Shown here in pieces: positions 36,954 through 47,539 of a DNA stretch of 64,000 nt. Position 1 is the stretch's first letter, and each line of letters starts with the position of its first letter. Made by a program: the position numbers and the translations under genes. The notes beneath the pieces are model-generated. The model had not been told where the DNA came from. It searched no databases and saw nothing but the letters and a program-made list of their open reading frames with translations. This DNA comes from Agrobacterium tumefaciens (GTDB taxonomy: Bacteria > Pseudomonadota > Alphaproteobacteria > Rhizobiales > Rhizobiaceae), in the NCBI RefSeq assembly GCF_005221385.1, contig NZ_CP039903.1:496001-560000 (forward strand), in the 5' to 3' direction.

Positions 36954-37979
36954 ATGTCCAAGCTTCTGTCCGGTTTGAGCGTTGTCGCGCTTAGCCTTTC
37001 ACTGGCACTTGGCGGCGCTGGCTCGGCCGCCGCGCAGACCAAGCTGCTCAACGTGTCCTATGATCCGACCCGTGAGCTCTACAAGGATTTCAACGAAGCC
37101 TTCGCCAAGAAGTGGAAGGCCGATACCGGTGAGGACGTCACGATCCAGCAGTCGCATGGCGGCTCCGGCAAGCAGGCGCGCTCGGTCATCGACGGTCTGG
37201 AAGCGGATGTGGTGACGCTGGCGCTGCAGAGCGATATCGATGCCATCGTCCAGAATTCCGGCAAGATCAACAAGGACTGGCGCACCCGCCTGCCACACAA
37301 CTCCTCGCCCTACACTTCGACAATCGTTTTCCTGGTGCGCAAGGGTAATCCCAAGGGCATCCATAATTGGGGCGATCTGGTGAAGGGTGATATCCAGATC
37401 GTTACGCCGAACCCCAAGACTTCGGGCGGCGCCCGCTGGAACTACCTTGCCGCCTGGGCCTGGGCCAATGAAGAGTTCAAGGGCGACCAGGACAAGATCA
37501 AGGCCTATGTCGGCGATCTCTACAAGCGCGCCCCGGTTCTCGATACCGGCGCCCGCGGCTCCACGGTCACCTTCGCGCAGCGCCAGATTGGCGACGTGCT
37601 GCTGGCCTGGGAAAACGAGGCCTATCTCGCCGGCCAGGAATTCGGCGCGGACGCCTTCGATATCGTCGTGCCGCCGATCTCGATCCTTGCTGAACCGCCG
37701 GTCGCCGTGGTTGACGCCAATGTCGACGCCAAGGGCACCCGCAAGGCGGCGGAAGCCTATCTGCAATATCTCTATTCCGACGAGGGCCAGAATATTGCGG
37801 CCAAGCACTTCTACCGCCCGTCCAACCCCGCCGTGGTCTCCAAGGATCTGCTGAAGCAGCTGCCCGATATCAAGCTCGTCACCATCGACGACCCGATCTT
37901 CGGTGGTTGGGCCAAGGCGCAGCCGGAACATTTCGGTGATGGCGGCATCTTCGACCAGATTTACAAGCCCGCAAAGTAA
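36954..37979 (+). CDS. Sulfate ABC transporter, periplasmic binding protein
   Basis: 341 residues, ATG preceded by GGAGG. A cleavable signal peptide of about 27 residues ends in AAAQ. The mature part has the sulfate-binding-protein signatures [17 protein letters not shown] and [16 protein letters not shown], and later [16 protein letters not shown]. It captures sulfate or thiosulfate in the periplasm and delivers it to CysT/CysW. First gene of sbp-cysT-cysW-cysA. The product could be named Sbp or CysP; sequence alone does not decide which. Confidence 0.93.
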   Translation: MSKLLSGLSVVALSLSLALGGAGSAAAQTKLLNVSYDPTRELYKDFNEAFAKKWKADTGEDVTIQQSHGGSGKQARSVIDGLEADVVTLALQSDIDAIVQNSGKINKDWRTRLPHNSSPYTSTIVFLVRKGNPKGIHNWGDLVKGDIQIVTPNPKTSGGARWNYLAAWAWANEEFKGDQDKIKAYVGDLYKRAPVLDTGARGSTVTFAQRQIGDVLLAWENEAYLAGQEFGADAFDIVVPPISILAEPPVAVVDANVDAKGTRKAAEAYLQYLYSDEGQNIAAKHFYRPSNPAVVSKDLLKQLPDIKLVTIDDPIFGGWAKAQPEHFGDGGIFDQIYKPAK

Positions 37980-38103
37980 GCGGATGATGGGGTGAAACGC
38001 GATCACCCGTCCGCAGGGACAAGACAATAAGAACCTGATCGACCGGACGCCGTGCCGGTCGATACTTTATAATAAACGCCGGGGAACGCCGGCTCCCAGA
38101 GGG

Positions 38104-38146
38104 CATTTCCAGGAAAAGTGGACCCCGGTTTCCTGTCCTGGAAATG
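38104..38146. repeat. Inverted repeat in the sbp-cysT gap
   Basis: CATTTCCAGGA and TCCTGGAAATG, 11-bp perfect arms 21 bp apart, 30 bp before cysT. Could protect the sbp message or lower read-through, giving more binding protein than permease. Confidence 0.55.
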
Positions 38147-38175
38147 TACAAAAACAAAGATTATCCGGAGCCTTG

Positions 38176-39033
38176 ATGAGCAATAATACATCCGGAAACA
38201 GGTGGAAATGGCGGCAGTCGAGCGTCATACCCGGCTTCGGCCTGACGTTTGGTTACACCGTCACCTATCTGTTTCTCATCATTCTTATTCCGCTCGGCGG
38301 CCTTGTCTGGTCCACGGCGAAACTTGGTTTTGCAGATTTCATTGCGATTGCCACGGATAGCCGAACGCTGAATGCGCTGCGCGTCAGCTTCGGCACGGCC
38401 TTCATCGCCGCTCTGGTCAACGCCGTTTTCGGCGTCATCGTCGCCTGGGTGCTGACACGTTACCGGTTTCCCGGCCGCCGTTTTGTCGATGCCATCGTCG
38501 ATCTGCCCTTTGCCCTGCCAACGGCGGTTGCCGGTATCGCGCTCACCACGCTTTACGCCAATCGCGGCTGGGTCGGCTCGCTGTTCGAGCCCTTTGGCAT
38601 CAAGATCGCGTTTACGCCCACCGGCATCGTCATTGCGTTGATCTTCATCGGCCTGCCTTTCGTGGTTCGCACGGTGCAGCCGGTCATGGAAGAGATCGAC
38701 CGGCAGGTGGAGGAGGTGGCGGCCACGCTCGGCGCCAACCGTTTCCAGACCATCACAAGAGTGCTGCTGCCGAGCCTCACGCCCGCCATCCTCACGGGTT
38801 TCGCGCTCGCCTTCGCGCGCGGCGTCGGCGAATATGGCTCGGTCATCTTCATCGCCGGCAACATTCCATATGTCTCGGAAATTGCACCGCTCCTCATCGT
38901 CATCAGGCTGGAGGAGTTCAATTATGCGGCCGCGACCGGCATCGCCACCATCATGCTGATCATCTCGTTTGCCATGCTGTTCCTCATCAATCTCATTCAG
39001 GCCTGGAGCCGCAAGAGGTACGGTTATGTCTGA
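38176..39033 (+). CDS. cysT: Sulfate ABC transporter permease CysT
   Basis: 285 residues from ATG 38176, with GGAG upstream. About six transmembrane helices. The inner-membrane permease EAA loop is visible as [21 protein letters not shown]. It forms the transmembrane pore with CysW. Its last eight bases overlap the cysW start, so the two subunits are translationally coupled. Confidence 0.93.
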   Translation: MSNNTSGNRWKWRQSSVIPGFGLTFGYTVTYLFLIILIPLGGLVWSTAKLGFADFIAIATDSRTLNALRVSFGTAFIAALVNAVFGVIVAWVLTRYRFPGRRFVDAIVDLPFALPTAVAGIALTTLYANRGWVGSLFEPFGIKIAFTPTGIVIALIFIGLPFVVRTVQPVMEEIDRQVEEVAATLGANRFQTITRVLLPSLTPAILTGFALAFARGVGEYGSVIFIAGNIPYVSEIAPLLIVIRLEEFNYAAATGIATIMLIISFAMLFLINLIQAWSRKRYGYV

Positions 39034-39898
39034 GGCCGCTTCCCGCACGTCCCCCCGGCCGTTCCGCGATCCCGCCAGCGAAAGCCTTCCCGCTCGCCTG
39101 GCGCTGATCGCCGTTGCCTTCCTGTTCCTCGCGGCCTTCCTCGTGTTGCCGCTCGTCTCAGTCTTCTTCGAAGCCTTCCGCAAGGGCGCGGATGCCTTCT
39201 GGGAAGCGATTGTGGAGCCGGATGCGTTCTCCGCCATCCGCCTGACGCTGCTTGTCGCCGCCATCTCGGTGCCGCTCAATGTGGTCTTCGGGGTTGCCGC
39301 CGCCTGGGCGATCGCCAAATTCGAGTTCAAGGGCAAAGCGTTCCTGATTACGCTCATCGACCTGCCGTTTTCGATCTCGCCGGTTATTTCCGGTCTGGTC
39401 TATGTCATCCTGTTCTCCGCCCACAGCGTGCTCGGGCCATGGCTGAAGAGTTACGGCATCGAAATCCTCTTCGCGGTGCCCGGCATCGTGCTGGCCACCA
39501 TCTTCGTCACCTTTCCCTTCGTCGCACGTGAACTGATCCCGCTGATGCAGGATCAGGGCAATGGCGACGAGGAGGCGGCGATTTCGCTCGGCGCGTCCGG
39601 CTGGCAGACCTTCTGGTATGTCACGCTGCCCAATATCAAATGGGGCCTGCTTTACGGCGTGCTGCTCTGCAACGCCCGCGCCATGGGCGAGTTCGGCGCC
39701 GTCTCTGTCGTATCAGGCCATATTCGCGGCGAGACCAACACCATGCCGCTGCATGTAGAGATACTCTATAATGAGTACAATATCGGCGCTGCCTTTGCGG
39801 TGGCGACGCTGCTGGCCGGTCTGGCGCTCGTGACGCTCGTTCTCAAAACCATTCTCGAAATACGCTTTGGCGCGGGCAACGCAGCCGGCAAGCACTGA
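39026..39898 (+). CDS. cysW: Sulfate ABC transporter permease CysW
   Basis: 290 residues from ATG 39026, overlapping cysT by 8 bp. About six transmembrane helices and an EAA loop [21 protein letters not shown] for contact with the ATPase CysA. Partner of CysT. The frame begins earlier at 38969, but that part lies inside cysT. Confidence 0.93.
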   Translation: MSEAASRTSPRPFRDPASESLPARLALIAVAFLFLAAFLVLPLVSVFFEAFRKGADAFWEAIVEPDAFSAIRLTLLVAAISVPLNVVFGVAAAWAIAKFEFKGKAFLITLIDLPFSISPVISGLVYVILFSAHSVLGPWLKSYGIEILFAVPGIVLATIFVTFPFVARELIPLMQDQGNGDEEAAISLGASGWQTFWYVTLPNIKWGLLYGVLLCNARAMGEFGAVSVVSGHIRGETNTMPLHVEILYNEYNIGAAFAVATLLAGLALVTLVLKTILEIRFGAGNAAGKH

Positions 39899-39909
39899 AA
39901 GGCATTTTT

Positions 39910-40950
39910 ATGGAAGTAAAAGTTTCCGGCATCACCAAGCAGTTCGATCGGTTTCCGGCGCTGAACGACGTGTCGCTCGACATACGCTCAGGCGAGCTGA
40001 TCGCGCTGCTCGGTCCTTCCGGTTCCGGCAAGACGACGCTCCTGCGTCTGATCGCCGGCCTCGAACAGCCGACGCAGGGCCGTATCTTCTTCGGCGATGA
40101 GGACGCCTCGCACCGCACGGTGCAGGAGCGCAATGTCGGTTTCGTGTTCCAGCATTACGCCCTGTTCCGCCATATGACGGTGGCCGAGAACATCGCCTTC
40201 GGCCTGAAGGTGCGCCCCTCCGCCAAGCGCCCGCCAAAGGCGGAAATCCGCAGGCGGGTGTCCGAGCTTCTCGACATGGTGCATCTCTCCGGTCTTGAAA
40301 AGCGCTATCCAACCCAGCTTTCCGGCGGCCAGCGCCAGCGCGTGGCGCTCGCCCGCGCCGTCGCCATCGAGCCGAAGGTGCTGCTTCTCGATGAACCCTT
40401 CGGCGCGCTCGACGCCAAGGTGCGCAAGGAGCTGCGCCGCTGGCTGCGTGAATTTCACGACCGTACCGGCCACACCACTGTTTTCGTCACCCACGATCAG
40501 GAAGAGGCGCTGGAACTGGCCGACCGCGTCGTCGTCATGAGCCAGGGCAAGATCGAACAGGTCGGCACGGCAGACGATGTCTACGACACGCCCAACTCCC
40601 CCTTCGTTTTCTCCTTCATCGGCGAATCCTCCAGCCTGCCGGTAACGATCCGCGACGGCCATGTGCTGTTTCAGGGTGAAAGCATCGGCATCGATGAGAG
40701 CGGCACGGGCGAGGGCGAGCTGTTCTTCCGACCTGAAGATGTGGTGCTGACGCAGGAGAAGGACGCGCTTTACGGCAAGGTCACCACCTGTCGCCGCCTC
40801 GCGGGCACCCGTATCGCCGAAATCGACATCGCCAATAACGGCCACGAGCCCTATCACCTCGAAATCGAAGTCCCGCTCAACGCCGCCGTGGCCGTTGGTG
40901 CGGAACTGCGCTTCCGCCCGACGCGATGGAAGGTGTTCGGGAAGAAGTAG
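39910..40950 (+). CDS. cysA: Sulfate ABC transporter ATP-binding protein
   Basis: 346 residues. Walker [10 protein letters not shown] (about 35-43), Q-loop FQHYALF, signature [14 protein letters not shown], Walker [12 protein letters not shown] and H-loop VTHDQEEA. The C-terminal 100 residues form a TOBE/regulatory domain as in CysA and MalK. It hydrolyses ATP to power CysT/CysW. Last gene of the transport operon, 11 bp after cysW. Confidence 0.94.
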   Translation: MEVKVSGITKQFDRFPALNDVSLDIRSGELIALLGPSGSGKTTLLRLIAGLEQPTQGRIFFGDEDASHRTVQERNVGFVFQHYALFRHMTVAENIAFGLKVRPSAKRPPKAEIRRRVSELLDMVHLSGLEKRYPTQLSGGQRQRVALARAVAIEPKVLLLDEPFGALDAKVRKELRRWLREFHDRTGHTTVFVTHDQEEALELADRVVVMSQGKIEQVGTADDVYDTPNSPFVFSFIGESSSLPVTIRDGHVLFQGESIGIDESGTGEGELFFRPEDVVLTQEKDALYGKVTTCRRLAGTRIAEIDIANNGHEPYHLEIEVPLNAAVAVGAELRFRPTRWKVFGKK

Positions 40951-41000
40951 GGGACGTGACCGTAATTGACGGTCGATGATCCGCCGCTCTCCCAGTTCTC

Positions 41001-41112
41001 CGTCATACCGGCCTCGAGCCGATATCCAGCCAGCCCAAGTCCTTGGGCTGAAAGGCCTCCTTCTCGCCGCGCAGACTCGCGTCTGCTGGATGCCGGATCA
41101 AGGCCGGCATGA
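41001..41112. repeat. Intergenic palindromic repeat, type A copy 2
   Basis: CGTCATACCGGCCTCGAGCC on the left and GCCGGATCAAGGCCGGCATGA on the right, with the same inner CAGCCCAAG/CTTGGGCTG hairpin as 36553-36666. The arms are diverged. Confidence 0.7.
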
Positions 41113-41200
41113 GGGGAGAGAAGTTTCAGGGCAACGTAGGGCACCGAACCTGCCGCAGGGGCATCCGCACGCGCGTCGTCATCAAAGGCAAATAACCCGG

Positions 41201-41230
41201 AAACGGAAAAGGGCCGCCGAAGCGACCCTT
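41201..41230 (-). terminator. Terminator of the 24-codon gene
   Basis: Minus strand: AAGGGTCGC, loop TTCG, GCGGCCCTT, then TTCCGTTT. The nine-pair stem (one G-U) ends a transcript of about 200 bases. Confidence 0.7.
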
Positions 41231-41292
41231 CCATGAGTTTGGTCCTGTTTACAGACCCGGGACTGTTTCTCAACGTTCCGAAGGCAAGAGGT

Positions 41293-41367
41293 TTACGCCG
41301 AGGGTTGCCCCGTCGAAAACACACCCTTTCCATTGCCTGCACCAGAGACCGAAATCTCACTAGACAT
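41293..41367 (-). CDS. 24-residue peptide gene with an extreme Shine-Dalgarno
   Basis: ATG 41367 is preceded directly by AAGGAGGTGATCC, 13 bases fully complementary to the 3' end of 16S rRNA as known for these bacteria. The peptide starts MSSEISVSGAGNGKGV and ends at TAA. It is Ser/Gly-rich, with no hydrophobic helix. The own terminator 63 bp downstream and a possible promoter (TTGCAT region near 41430) make it a small transcription unit. It could be a leader-type peptide, a small protein or an RNA that binds ribosomes. Confidence 0.5.
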   Translation of the reverse strand: MSSEISVSGAGNGKGVFSTGQPSA

Positions 41368-41440
41368 TGGATCACCTCCTTCCGATACGTTGAACATAAC
41401 TAGAAGGTAGTACGATTCGTGAGTAATGCAAGAGGTTCCG

Positions 41441-42454
41441 TCACGACACCCGCATCACGATCTTCCCGATATGATTGCTGCTTTCCATCAGCCGGTGCGC
41501 TTCCACGACCTCATCCAGCGCAAAGACCCGGTTGATCACCGGTGCGACCTTACCGGTTTCGATGAGCGGCCAGACCAGCTCGATGAGGTCGTCGCGGATC
41601 GCTCGTTTTTCTTCGGCGGTGCGGGGCCGCATGGTGGAGCCGGTGACGGTGAGACGTTTGACCATGATGGGTCGCAGATCGACTTTATCGGCCGTCGTGC
41701 CACCCAGAAAGGCGATGATGGAGAGGCAGCCGTCCCTGGCGAGTGCGGCGATGTTCTTTTCGAAATAGGCCGCGCCGATCATGTCGAGAACCACATCCAC
41801 GCCCTTGCCGCCGGTCTCAGCCTTGATGACGGCAGCGAAATCCTCTTCGCGGTAATTGATCGCCCGTTTGGCGCCGAGCTTGACGCAGGCGTCGCATTTT
41901 TCCGCTGAGCCGGCCGTGGCATAGACCTCCGCACCAAAGGCTTTGGCGAGCTGGATGGCCGTCGTGCCGATGCCGCTGGTGCCGCCGTGGATCAGCACGC
42001 TTTCGCCTTCGGTGAGGCCCGCCATCTGGAAGAGATTGGCCCAGACAGTGAAGAAGGTTTCCGGCAGCGCTGCGGCTTTGACGGCATCATAACCCTTGGG
42101 GAAGGGCAGGGACTGACTGGCCGGCACTGTGCAATATTCTGCGTAACCGCCGCCATTGGCGAGCGCGCAGATTTTATCGCCCGGCTTGAATTCGGTGACA
42201 CCTTCGCCGAGAGCAACGACTTCTCCGGCAATCTCCAGGCCGAGGATCGGGCTTGCATCCTTGGGCGGCGGATATATGCCCTGTCTCTGCGCGACATCGG
42301 GACGGTTGACGCCCATAGCCTCGACCTTGACCAGAATCTCGCCTTTGGCGGGTTTCGGCAAAGCCATCTGCGAAAGCCGCATGACCTCCGGGCCGCCATG
42401 GGAAGGAAGGTCGATGAAGCGCATTGTTTCGGGCAGGGTCGTGGGGTCGGACAT
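41441..42454 (-). CDS. NAD(P)H:quinone oxidoreductase, zinc-independent MDR family
   Basis: 337 residues from ATG 42454. Pattern of quinone oxidoreductases: [26 protein letters not shown], then the Rossmann motif [19 protein letters not shown] and [16 protein letters not shown]. Zinc-ligand cysteines of alcohol dehydrogenases are missing, as expected. Likely reduces quinones or alkenal-type compounds with NADPH. The frame reaches 42622 through a mosaic repeat, which argues against the longer start. It stands alone, upstream of the 24-codon gene in the same direction. Confidence 0.88.
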   Translation of the reverse strand: MSDPTTLPETMRFIDLPSHGGPEVMRLSQMALPKPAKGEILVKVEAMGVNRPDVAQRQGIYPPPKDASPILGLEIAGEVVALGEGVTEFKPGDKICALANGGGYAEYCTVPASQSLPFPKGYDAVKAAALPETFFTVWANLFQMAGLTEGESVLIHGGTSGIGTTAIQLAKAFGAEVYATAGSAEKCDACVKLGAKRAINYREEDFAAVIKAETGGKGVDVVLDMIGAAYFEKNIAALARDGCLSIIAFLGGTTADKVDLRPIMVKRLTVTGSTMRPRTAEEKRAIRDDLIELVWPLIETGKVAPVINRVFALDEVVEAHRLMESSNHIGKIVMRVS

Positions 42455-42791
42455 GGGCGAGGGCAACTCCCTGAGCATTGGCGTTACCTTAAGATGTAGG
42501 CCGGATGCGTCCTTTAGGGAAGGCGGCTCTTTGACGCTGCGGCGCGCTGCACGTTTTTGGACGACACGGGCTTGGAGTATGCCGCTCACCCCCCTCTGTC
42601 CTGCCGGACATCTCCCCCTCAAGGGGGGAGATCGACATGCCGTGAGGTTTCGGCCGTCTCGATTTCAGAGAATGACGTGGCTTTAGCGCTTCTTGCCGAT
42701 CTCCCCCCTTGAGGGGGAGATGTCCGGCAGGACAGAGGGGGGTGAGCGGCGCATGCAGAGACGAACGCATCCCAAGCCCAGTGTTTATTTC
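42455..42791. other. Intergenic region with mosaic repeat B
   Basis: Contains the type B palindromic repeat (42581-42750) and the promoter side of the quinone oxidoreductase. No gene seen. Confidence 0.5.
42581..42750. repeat. Intergenic palindromic repeat, type B copy 1
   Basis: About 50-bp inverted arms starting GCCGCTCACCCCCCTCTGTC with inner GATCTCCCCCCTTGAGGG, around a variable centre. A second copy lies between betB and betA. Resembles the RIME-type elements of rhizobia. Confidence 0.8.
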
Positions 42792-44594
42792 TCAATTCGT
42801 CTCGCCGAACACCCGGATGACGAGGCCGCTTTCGTTTTCCTTCGCGGCTGTCTTGACCCCGGCGATTTCGCTGCCAATGCGTTCGGGATTGGCGATGATC
42901 AGCCCTTTCGGCAGGGTGAGCACACCGATCGAGCAGCGCAGCAGGGCGAAATCCCGCTCATTGCCGCGCCGGTCGAGGCCGACCATGCGGCCTGCCTGCC
43001 GGTCCTCCGGCGAATAGAGTTCCGCCACGTCGTCATGAAAATCGCTGAGCAGGCGTTCGAGGATTTCCGTCAGTTCCTCCACCGTCCAGTCCCGCACGCC
43101 GATGAAGAAATCGTCGCCGCCAATATGGCCGAGAAAGCAGTCGCCGGCAAAAAAGTAGCGGCGCATCAGCGCTGAAAACAGGGTAATGGCGTGGTCGCCG
43201 GCGTTGAAGCCGTATTTGTCGTTGAAGGGTTTGAAATTGTCGAAGTCGCAATAGCAGAAGAACCGCGTCTCGTCGCCGTCGCCGCAGCTGTCGGCAATGA
43301 AGCCGCCAATGGCGCGGTTACCGGGCAGCGCGGTCAGCGGGTTCTGGTCCTGCGCCATCTTCAGCTGTTTTTCATTGATGACCTTGATGAGCGAGGCCGC
43401 CGAGACGATGCCGGCGTAACGCATGTTCTCGGTCAGGATGATGCAGGCGCTGCCGCCCATGCTGGCGAACATGTTCATCAACTGGTCGGCATCCGCATCA
43501 AGACCGACGATCGGCGCGGGATCGACGAAATGGGAGATGGTGCGCTCATAGATCTTGTTCTTGAGCAGGTCGCGACCGAAAGGCCGGTAGATATATTCCT
43601 TGAGGTGATATTCGTTGATGACGCCGCGCGGTTCGCCATTGGCGTTGAGAACCGGAAAAAATGCCTGCTGCGGGTTTCTGCGAAACAGTTCGAAGACATT
43701 ATCGACGCTGTCATGCTCATAGACGGTGGGAAGACGCTCAATTTCCCGGCGGATCAATATTTCGTCCAGCGACTGGCTGCTGCGCCGCGCCACGCCCATG
43801 CGGTTGAGGTGCGGAAAGCTCTCTGGAAGCTCGCTGGTGAAGACGGTCGGCTTGGCGATCAGCCAGCCCTGCACCAGATCGACGCCATATTCGCGGCAGG
43901 TCAGAAACTCCGCTTCCGTTTCGATGCCTTCCGCAATCACCCGCACACCGAGAACATGGGCGATGTTGACGATGTTGCGGACGAGGTGCTGTTTGCGCGG
44001 AAGATGATCGACGCCACTGATGAAGTGCCGGTCGATCTTCAGGTAGTCCAGCGGATAGTCGCACAAAAGCTTCATCTCGCCGTGACCGGCGCCGAAATCA
44101 TCGATCGCCAGCTTGAAGCCTTCCTTGCGCATACGGGCAATCAGCGCCGTGAATTCCGGCACGCTGGTATTGTCGAAACGTTCGGAAAGCTCAAAGCAGA
44201 TGGAGGAGGCCGGAATGCCTGCCCGCGCCAGATGGCCGACGAGCTTGTCGAGAATGGCGTCGCCATGCGGGATCAGCCGCACATCGAGATTGAGGAACAG
44301 CGTGGTGGAGGAAAAGTCGGGAAGGGTGGAGAACTTTGCCAGCGCGCGGCTTGCCAGCATCTGCTCGAAAGCCTTCAGTTCGCCGTCGGCAGCAGCCTGG
44401 TCGAGAAGCGCCAGCGGATTGGAAAAACCGAGCCGGTCATGGCCGCGCATCAGCGATTCATAACCGAAAATCGTGCCCGTCGTCGCCTCGACAATCGGCT
44501 GAAACGCGGTTTCAAGTACAAGCTTCGCCATGGGAAACATGTGCCCGGAGGCAAATCGCCTTATGACATCATTCTCCATCGTGACGGCCTGCAT
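42792..44594 (-). CDS. EAL-CBS-GGDEF cyclic di-GMP signalling protein
   Basis: 600 residues from ATG 44594 (GGAG seven bases upstream). The EAL domain comes first (about 15-260): GYESLMRG, NLD, ELSER, IDDFGAGHG, KIDRHFI and AEGIETE, with most catalytic acids present. A CBS-like pair follows (about 285-420). The C-terminal GGDEF domain has IGGDDFF in place of GGDEF and a CDFDNFKPFND metal segment. The EAL part should hydrolyse c-di-GMP. Activity of the GGDDF site is uncertain. No transmembrane segment, so it is cytosolic. CBS domains could sense an adenine nucleotide. It stands alone in the genome context. Confidence 0.9.
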   Translation of the reverse strand: MQAVTMENDVIRRFASGHMFPMAKLVLETAFQPIVEATTGTIFGYESLMRGHDRLGFSNPLALLDQAAADGELKAFEQMLASRALAKFSTLPDFSSTTLFLNLDVRLIPHGDAILDKLVGHLARAGIPASSICFELSERFDNTSVPEFTALIARMRKEGFKLAIDDFGAGHGEMKLLCDYPLDYLKIDRHFISGVDHLPRKQHLVRNIVNIAHVLGVRVIAEGIETEAEFLTCREYGVDLVQGWLIAKPTVFTSELPESFPHLNRMGVARRSSQSLDEILIRREIERLPTVYEHDSVDNVFELFRRNPQQAFFPVLNANGEPRGVINEYHLKEYIYRPFGRDLLKNKIYERTISHFVDPAPIVGLDADADQLMNMFASMGGSACIILTENMRYAGIVSAASLIKVINEKQLKMAQDQNPLTALPGNRAIGGFIADSCGDGDETRFFCYCDFDNFKPFNDKYGFNAGDHAITLFSALMRRYFFAGDCFLGHIGGDDFFIGVRDWTVEELTEILERLLSDFHDDVAELYSPEDRQAGRMVGLDRRGNERDFALLRCSIGVLTLPKGLIIANPERIGSEIAGVKTAAKENESGLVIRVFGETN

Positions 44595-44773
44595 TTCGTT
44601 CTCCGCAATTGGCCGGCTCCTTGATTGCATGGCGCGAAAATGCGCCAAAAAGGGGCCGCTTCTTTTACGGCGAACAATTGCAGATGACAGGTCAACAAAA
44701 GCTTTCACGACTGTGAAGCTTTGATGAACGTTTTATCACAGCCCCCTCAATATGCGGGGTTGTCGGGCAAGCA

Positions 44774-45010
44774 TCAGGCCCGGCGTGCGTGCCCGGTGTG
44801 AGCGGCGTAGAGTTCCGCAACATTCATGCGTTCCCGGTCCGCTTCGACAGGGGCGGCAGGGCTTGTTTCCGTGTTGTGCTGTGCAGAGGCCGCCCATAGC
44901 CGCAGCGCGGCCCTGACGACCTCGCTGCCGGATGCGTAAGCGCCGCAATTCACGGCCTCGCGCATTCTTGCTGCCTGTTCCGGGGAAATCGATACTGTTA
45001 CCATTGGCAT
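44774..45010 (-). CDS. ParD-like ribbon-helix-helix protein, no toxin partner seen
   Basis: 78 residues from ATG 45010, with GGGAG eight bases upstream. MVTVSISPEQAARMREAV followed by YASGSEVVRAALRLW is the ribbon-helix-helix pattern of ParD antitoxins, which bind their own promoter. No ParE/RelE frame lies next to it on either side, so it is orphaned or has another role. The longer frame to 45058 lacks a ribosome site. Confidence 0.75.
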   Translation of the reverse strand: MPMVTVSISPEQAARMREAVNCGAYASGSEVVRAALRLWAASAQHNTETSPAAPVEADRERMNVAELYAAHTGHARRA

Positions 45011-45403
45011 GATATCACTCCCTTCTTTAAACACTGCGATCGAACCTTTGATGTCCAATTTGCGGACAGGGTACCGTCGTGGTCTATGGCGGGCGTTTTT
45101 ATCGTTTTTCGTCTGGCGCCGCTTCCAGCGAAATTTGTATCACTTCTCATATTAGCACGAAACGCGTTTCATTCCCAATTCGCAGTATATCACGGTTTAG
45201 TTTTTCCCCTGTGAGGAGGGGAAGTGAGCGGATGCGAGCCGCGCAGCAGCGGCGGGTTCATAACGCTGCTCGGCATTGATGAGATTATCGGAACAGGGCG
45301 ATGGAAAATATGATCCATCGCAAATCCGCGACATAAAATGGCGCGTTTTTTATTGATTGATTGATCAATCAAGAATAATTTGCCATCCGTCAAGGAGACG
45401 ATT
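45011..45403. other. Intergenic region upstream of betI
   Basis: Includes the betI operator-like palindrome at its right end and a short GC hairpin (CCCCT/AGGGG near 45207-45222). No gene seen. Confidence 0.5.
45357..45372. promoter_or_regulatory. BetI operator candidate
   Basis: TTGATTGATCAATCAA, a perfect 16-bp palindrome, 32 bp before the betI start. TTGATTGA-type half-sites fit known BetI boxes, so choline-responsive autorepression of betIBA is likely. Confidence 0.6.
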
Positions 45404-46024
45404 ATGCCCAAGATCGGAATGGAGCCTCTGCGCCGCAAGGCGCTTGTTGATGCGGCGCTGCGCACCATCGGCCACCATGGTTCGCTGAATGTGACGATGT
45501 CTGACATCGCCCGGGAGGCGGGCGTGTCGGCGGCCCTTGCGCATCATTATTTCGGCAGCAAGCAGCAGCTTCTTCTCGAAACCATCCGCAGCCTGCTGCG
45601 CGACCTCAGGCGCGATGCCGTCGCCGCGCTGACCCGCGCTTCCGGCCCGCGTGAAAGGCTGAGCGCCATCGTGCATGTCTCCTTCCAGAGCGATCAGTTC
45701 ACGCCGGAAACGGTGGCGGCATGGCTTGCCTTTTATGTCGAGGCGCAGCGTTCGGAGGAAACCCGGCGGCTGCTGGTGATTTATTCCCGCCGCCTGCGCT
45801 CCAACCTCATGGCAAGCCTCAACCGGCTCTGCCCGCCCGATGATGCCGCACGCATTGCGGAGGGGGCGGCGGCCCTCATCGACGGGCTTTATATCAGACA
45901 CAGCCTGCATTCAGCCCCGCTCGGCCTCGCTTCCGCGCCGGCGCTTGTCGAGGATTATTTCGACATGCAGCTCAAACCCTATCCCGATGGACAGCGCCCT
46001 AGGCCGTCCATCCGCGTTCTTTAA
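45404..46024 (+). CDS. betI: Choline-responsive repressor BetI
   Basis: 206 residues, TetR family. The helix-turn-helix lies in VTMSDIAREAGVSAALAHHYF (about 31-51), preceded by the BetI-specific GMEPLRRKALVDAAL. ATG 45404 has AAGGAG at a normal distance. It represses the bet genes until choline binds. First in betI-betB-betA, 12 bp before betB. Confidence 0.93.
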   Translation: MPKIGMEPLRRKALVDAALRTIGHHGSLNVTMSDIAREAGVSAALAHHYFGSKQQLLLETIRSLLRDLRRDAVAALTRASGPRERLSAIVHVSFQSDQFTPETVAAWLAFYVEAQRSEETRRLLVIYSRRLRSNLMASLNRLCPPDDAARIAEGAAALIDGLYIRHSLHSAPLGLASAPALVEDYFDMQLKPYPDGQRPRPSIRVL

Positions 46025-46036
46025 GGAGACTTCGAC

Positions 46037-47518
46037 ATGACCATTGCGACGCCGCTTAAGGCGCAGCCCAAAGCCTCGCATTTCATCGACGGCGACTATG
46101 TCGAAGACAATACCGGCACCCTTTTCGAAAGCGTCTTTCCGGCCACCGGCGAGGTTATCGCAAGGCTGCATGCGGCAACCCCGGCGATTGTCGAACGCGC
46201 CATCGCCTCGGCCAAACGCGCCCAGAAGGAATGGGCGGCGATGAGCCCCATGGCCCGTGGCCGTATCCTCAAGCGCGCCGCCGATATCATGCGTGAACGC
46301 AACGACGCGCTTTCGACGCTCGAGACGCTGGATACCGGCAAGCCCATTCAGGAAACCATCGTCGCCGACCCGACATCAGGCGCGGATGCCTTCGAATTTT
46401 TCGGCGGCATCGCACCTTCTGCGCTGAACGGCGATTACATCCCGCTTGGTGGCGATTTCGCCTATACCAAACGCGTGCCGCTCGGCGTCTGTGTCGGTAT
46501 CGGCGCCTGGAACTATCCGCAGCAGATCGCCTGCTGGAAGGCAGCGCCCGCGCTTGTCGCCGGCAACGCCATGGTCTTCAAACCCTCGGAAAACACCCCG
46601 CTCGGCGCCTTGAAGATTGCCGAAATCCTCATCGAGGCGGGACTGCCCAAGGGCCTGTTCAACGTCATTCAGGGTGATCGCGATACTGGCCCGCTATTGG
46701 TCAATCACCCCGATGTCGCCAAGGTCTCGCTCACCGGCTCGGTGCCGACCGGCCGCAAGGTGGCCGCCGCCGCTGCCGGGCATCTGAAGCATGTGACGAT
46801 GGAACTTGGCGGCAAGTCGCCGCTGATCGTCTTCGACGACGCCGATATCGAAAGCGCGGTCGGCGGTGCGATGCTCGGGAATTTTTATTCCTCCGGGCAG
46901 GTCTGCTCCAACGGTACACGCGTCTTCGTGCAGAAAAAGGCCAAGGAGCGCTTCCTCGAAAACCTGAAGCGCCGCACCGAGGCGATGATCCTCGGCGATC
47001 CGCTCGACTATGCCACCCATCTCGGCCCGCTGGTCTCCAAAGCCCAGCAGGAGAAGGTTCTCGCCTATATCGAAAAGGGCAAGGCGGAAGGCGCAACACT
47101 CGTCACCGGCGGCGGCATTCCCAACAATGTTGCGGGTGAGGGCGCTTACGTGCAGCCGACCGTGTTCGCCGATGTGACCGACAACATGACCATTGCCCGC
47201 GAGGAAATCTTCGGCCCGGTCATGTGTGTCCTGGATTTCGACGATGAGGACGAGGTTCTCGCCCGCGCCAACGCCACGGAATTCGGGCTGGCCGGCGGCG
47301 TCTTTACCGCCGACCTTGCCCGCGCCCACCGTGTGGTGGATGGGCTGGAGGCCGGTACGCTGTGGATCAATACGTACAATCTCTGCCCGGTGGAAATCCC
47401 GTTTGGCGGCTCCAAACAATCCGGCTTCGGGCGGGAGAATTCGGCGGCGGCGCTGGAGCATTATAGCGAGTTGAAGACGGTTTATGTGAGCACGGGGAAG
47501 GTGGACGCGCCTTATTAA
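46037..47518 (+). CDS. betB: Betaine aldehyde dehydrogenase
   Basis: 493 residues, aldehyde dehydrogenase family. NAD-binding segment [19 protein letters not shown], catalytic glutamate in MELGGKSP and catalytic cysteine in GQVCSNGTR. It oxidises betaine aldehyde to glycine betaine, an osmoprotectant and carbon source. Start follows betI by 12 bp, with AAGGAG upstream. A 150-bp mosaic repeat separates it from betA and may reduce read-through. Confidence 0.95.
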   Translation: MTIATPLKAQPKASHFIDGDYVEDNTGTLFESVFPATGEVIARLHAATPAIVERAIASAKRAQKEWAAMSPMARGRILKRAADIMRERNDALSTLETLDTGKPIQETIVADPTSGADAFEFFGGIAPSALNGDYIPLGGDFAYTKRVPLGVCVGIGAWNYPQQIACWKAAPALVAGNAMVFKPSENTPLGALKIAEILIEAGLPKGLFNVIQGDRDTGPLLVNHPDVAKVSLTGSVPTGRKVAAAAAGHLKHVTMELGGKSPLIVFDDADIESAVGGAMLGNFYSSGQVCSNGTRVFVQKKAKERFLENLKRRTEAMILGDPLDYATHLGPLVSKAQQEKVLAYIEKGKAEGATLVTGGGIPNNVAGEGAYVQPTVFADVTDNMTIAREEIFGPVMCVLDFDDEDEVLARANATEFGLAGGVFTADLARAHRVVDGLEAGTLWINTYNLCPVEIPFGGSKQSGFGRENSAAALEHYSELKTVYVSTGKVDAPY

Positions 47519-47539
47519 TAAGGCTCGGCGGGTGGGTCA

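Larger units (their letters stand above)
40951..41292. other. Intergenic region after cysA
   Basis: Holds mosaic repeat A copy 2 (41001-41112) and the terminator of the 24-codon gene (41201-41230). No other gene seen. Confidence 0.5.

Noticed and set aside
41369..41383. Fragment of a 16S rRNA gene
   Set aside because: The match covers only the 13 bases of the anti-Shine-Dalgarno complement and sits before an ATG; no other rRNA sequence is present.
42581..42750. Insertion sequence
   Set aside because: Only inverted arms and a short centre, no transposase frame; fits an intergenic mosaic repeat.
43191..44624. 477-codon frame opposite the EAL-GGDEF gene
   Set aside because: Antisense shadow of a well-supported gene; composition lacks any recognisable domain.
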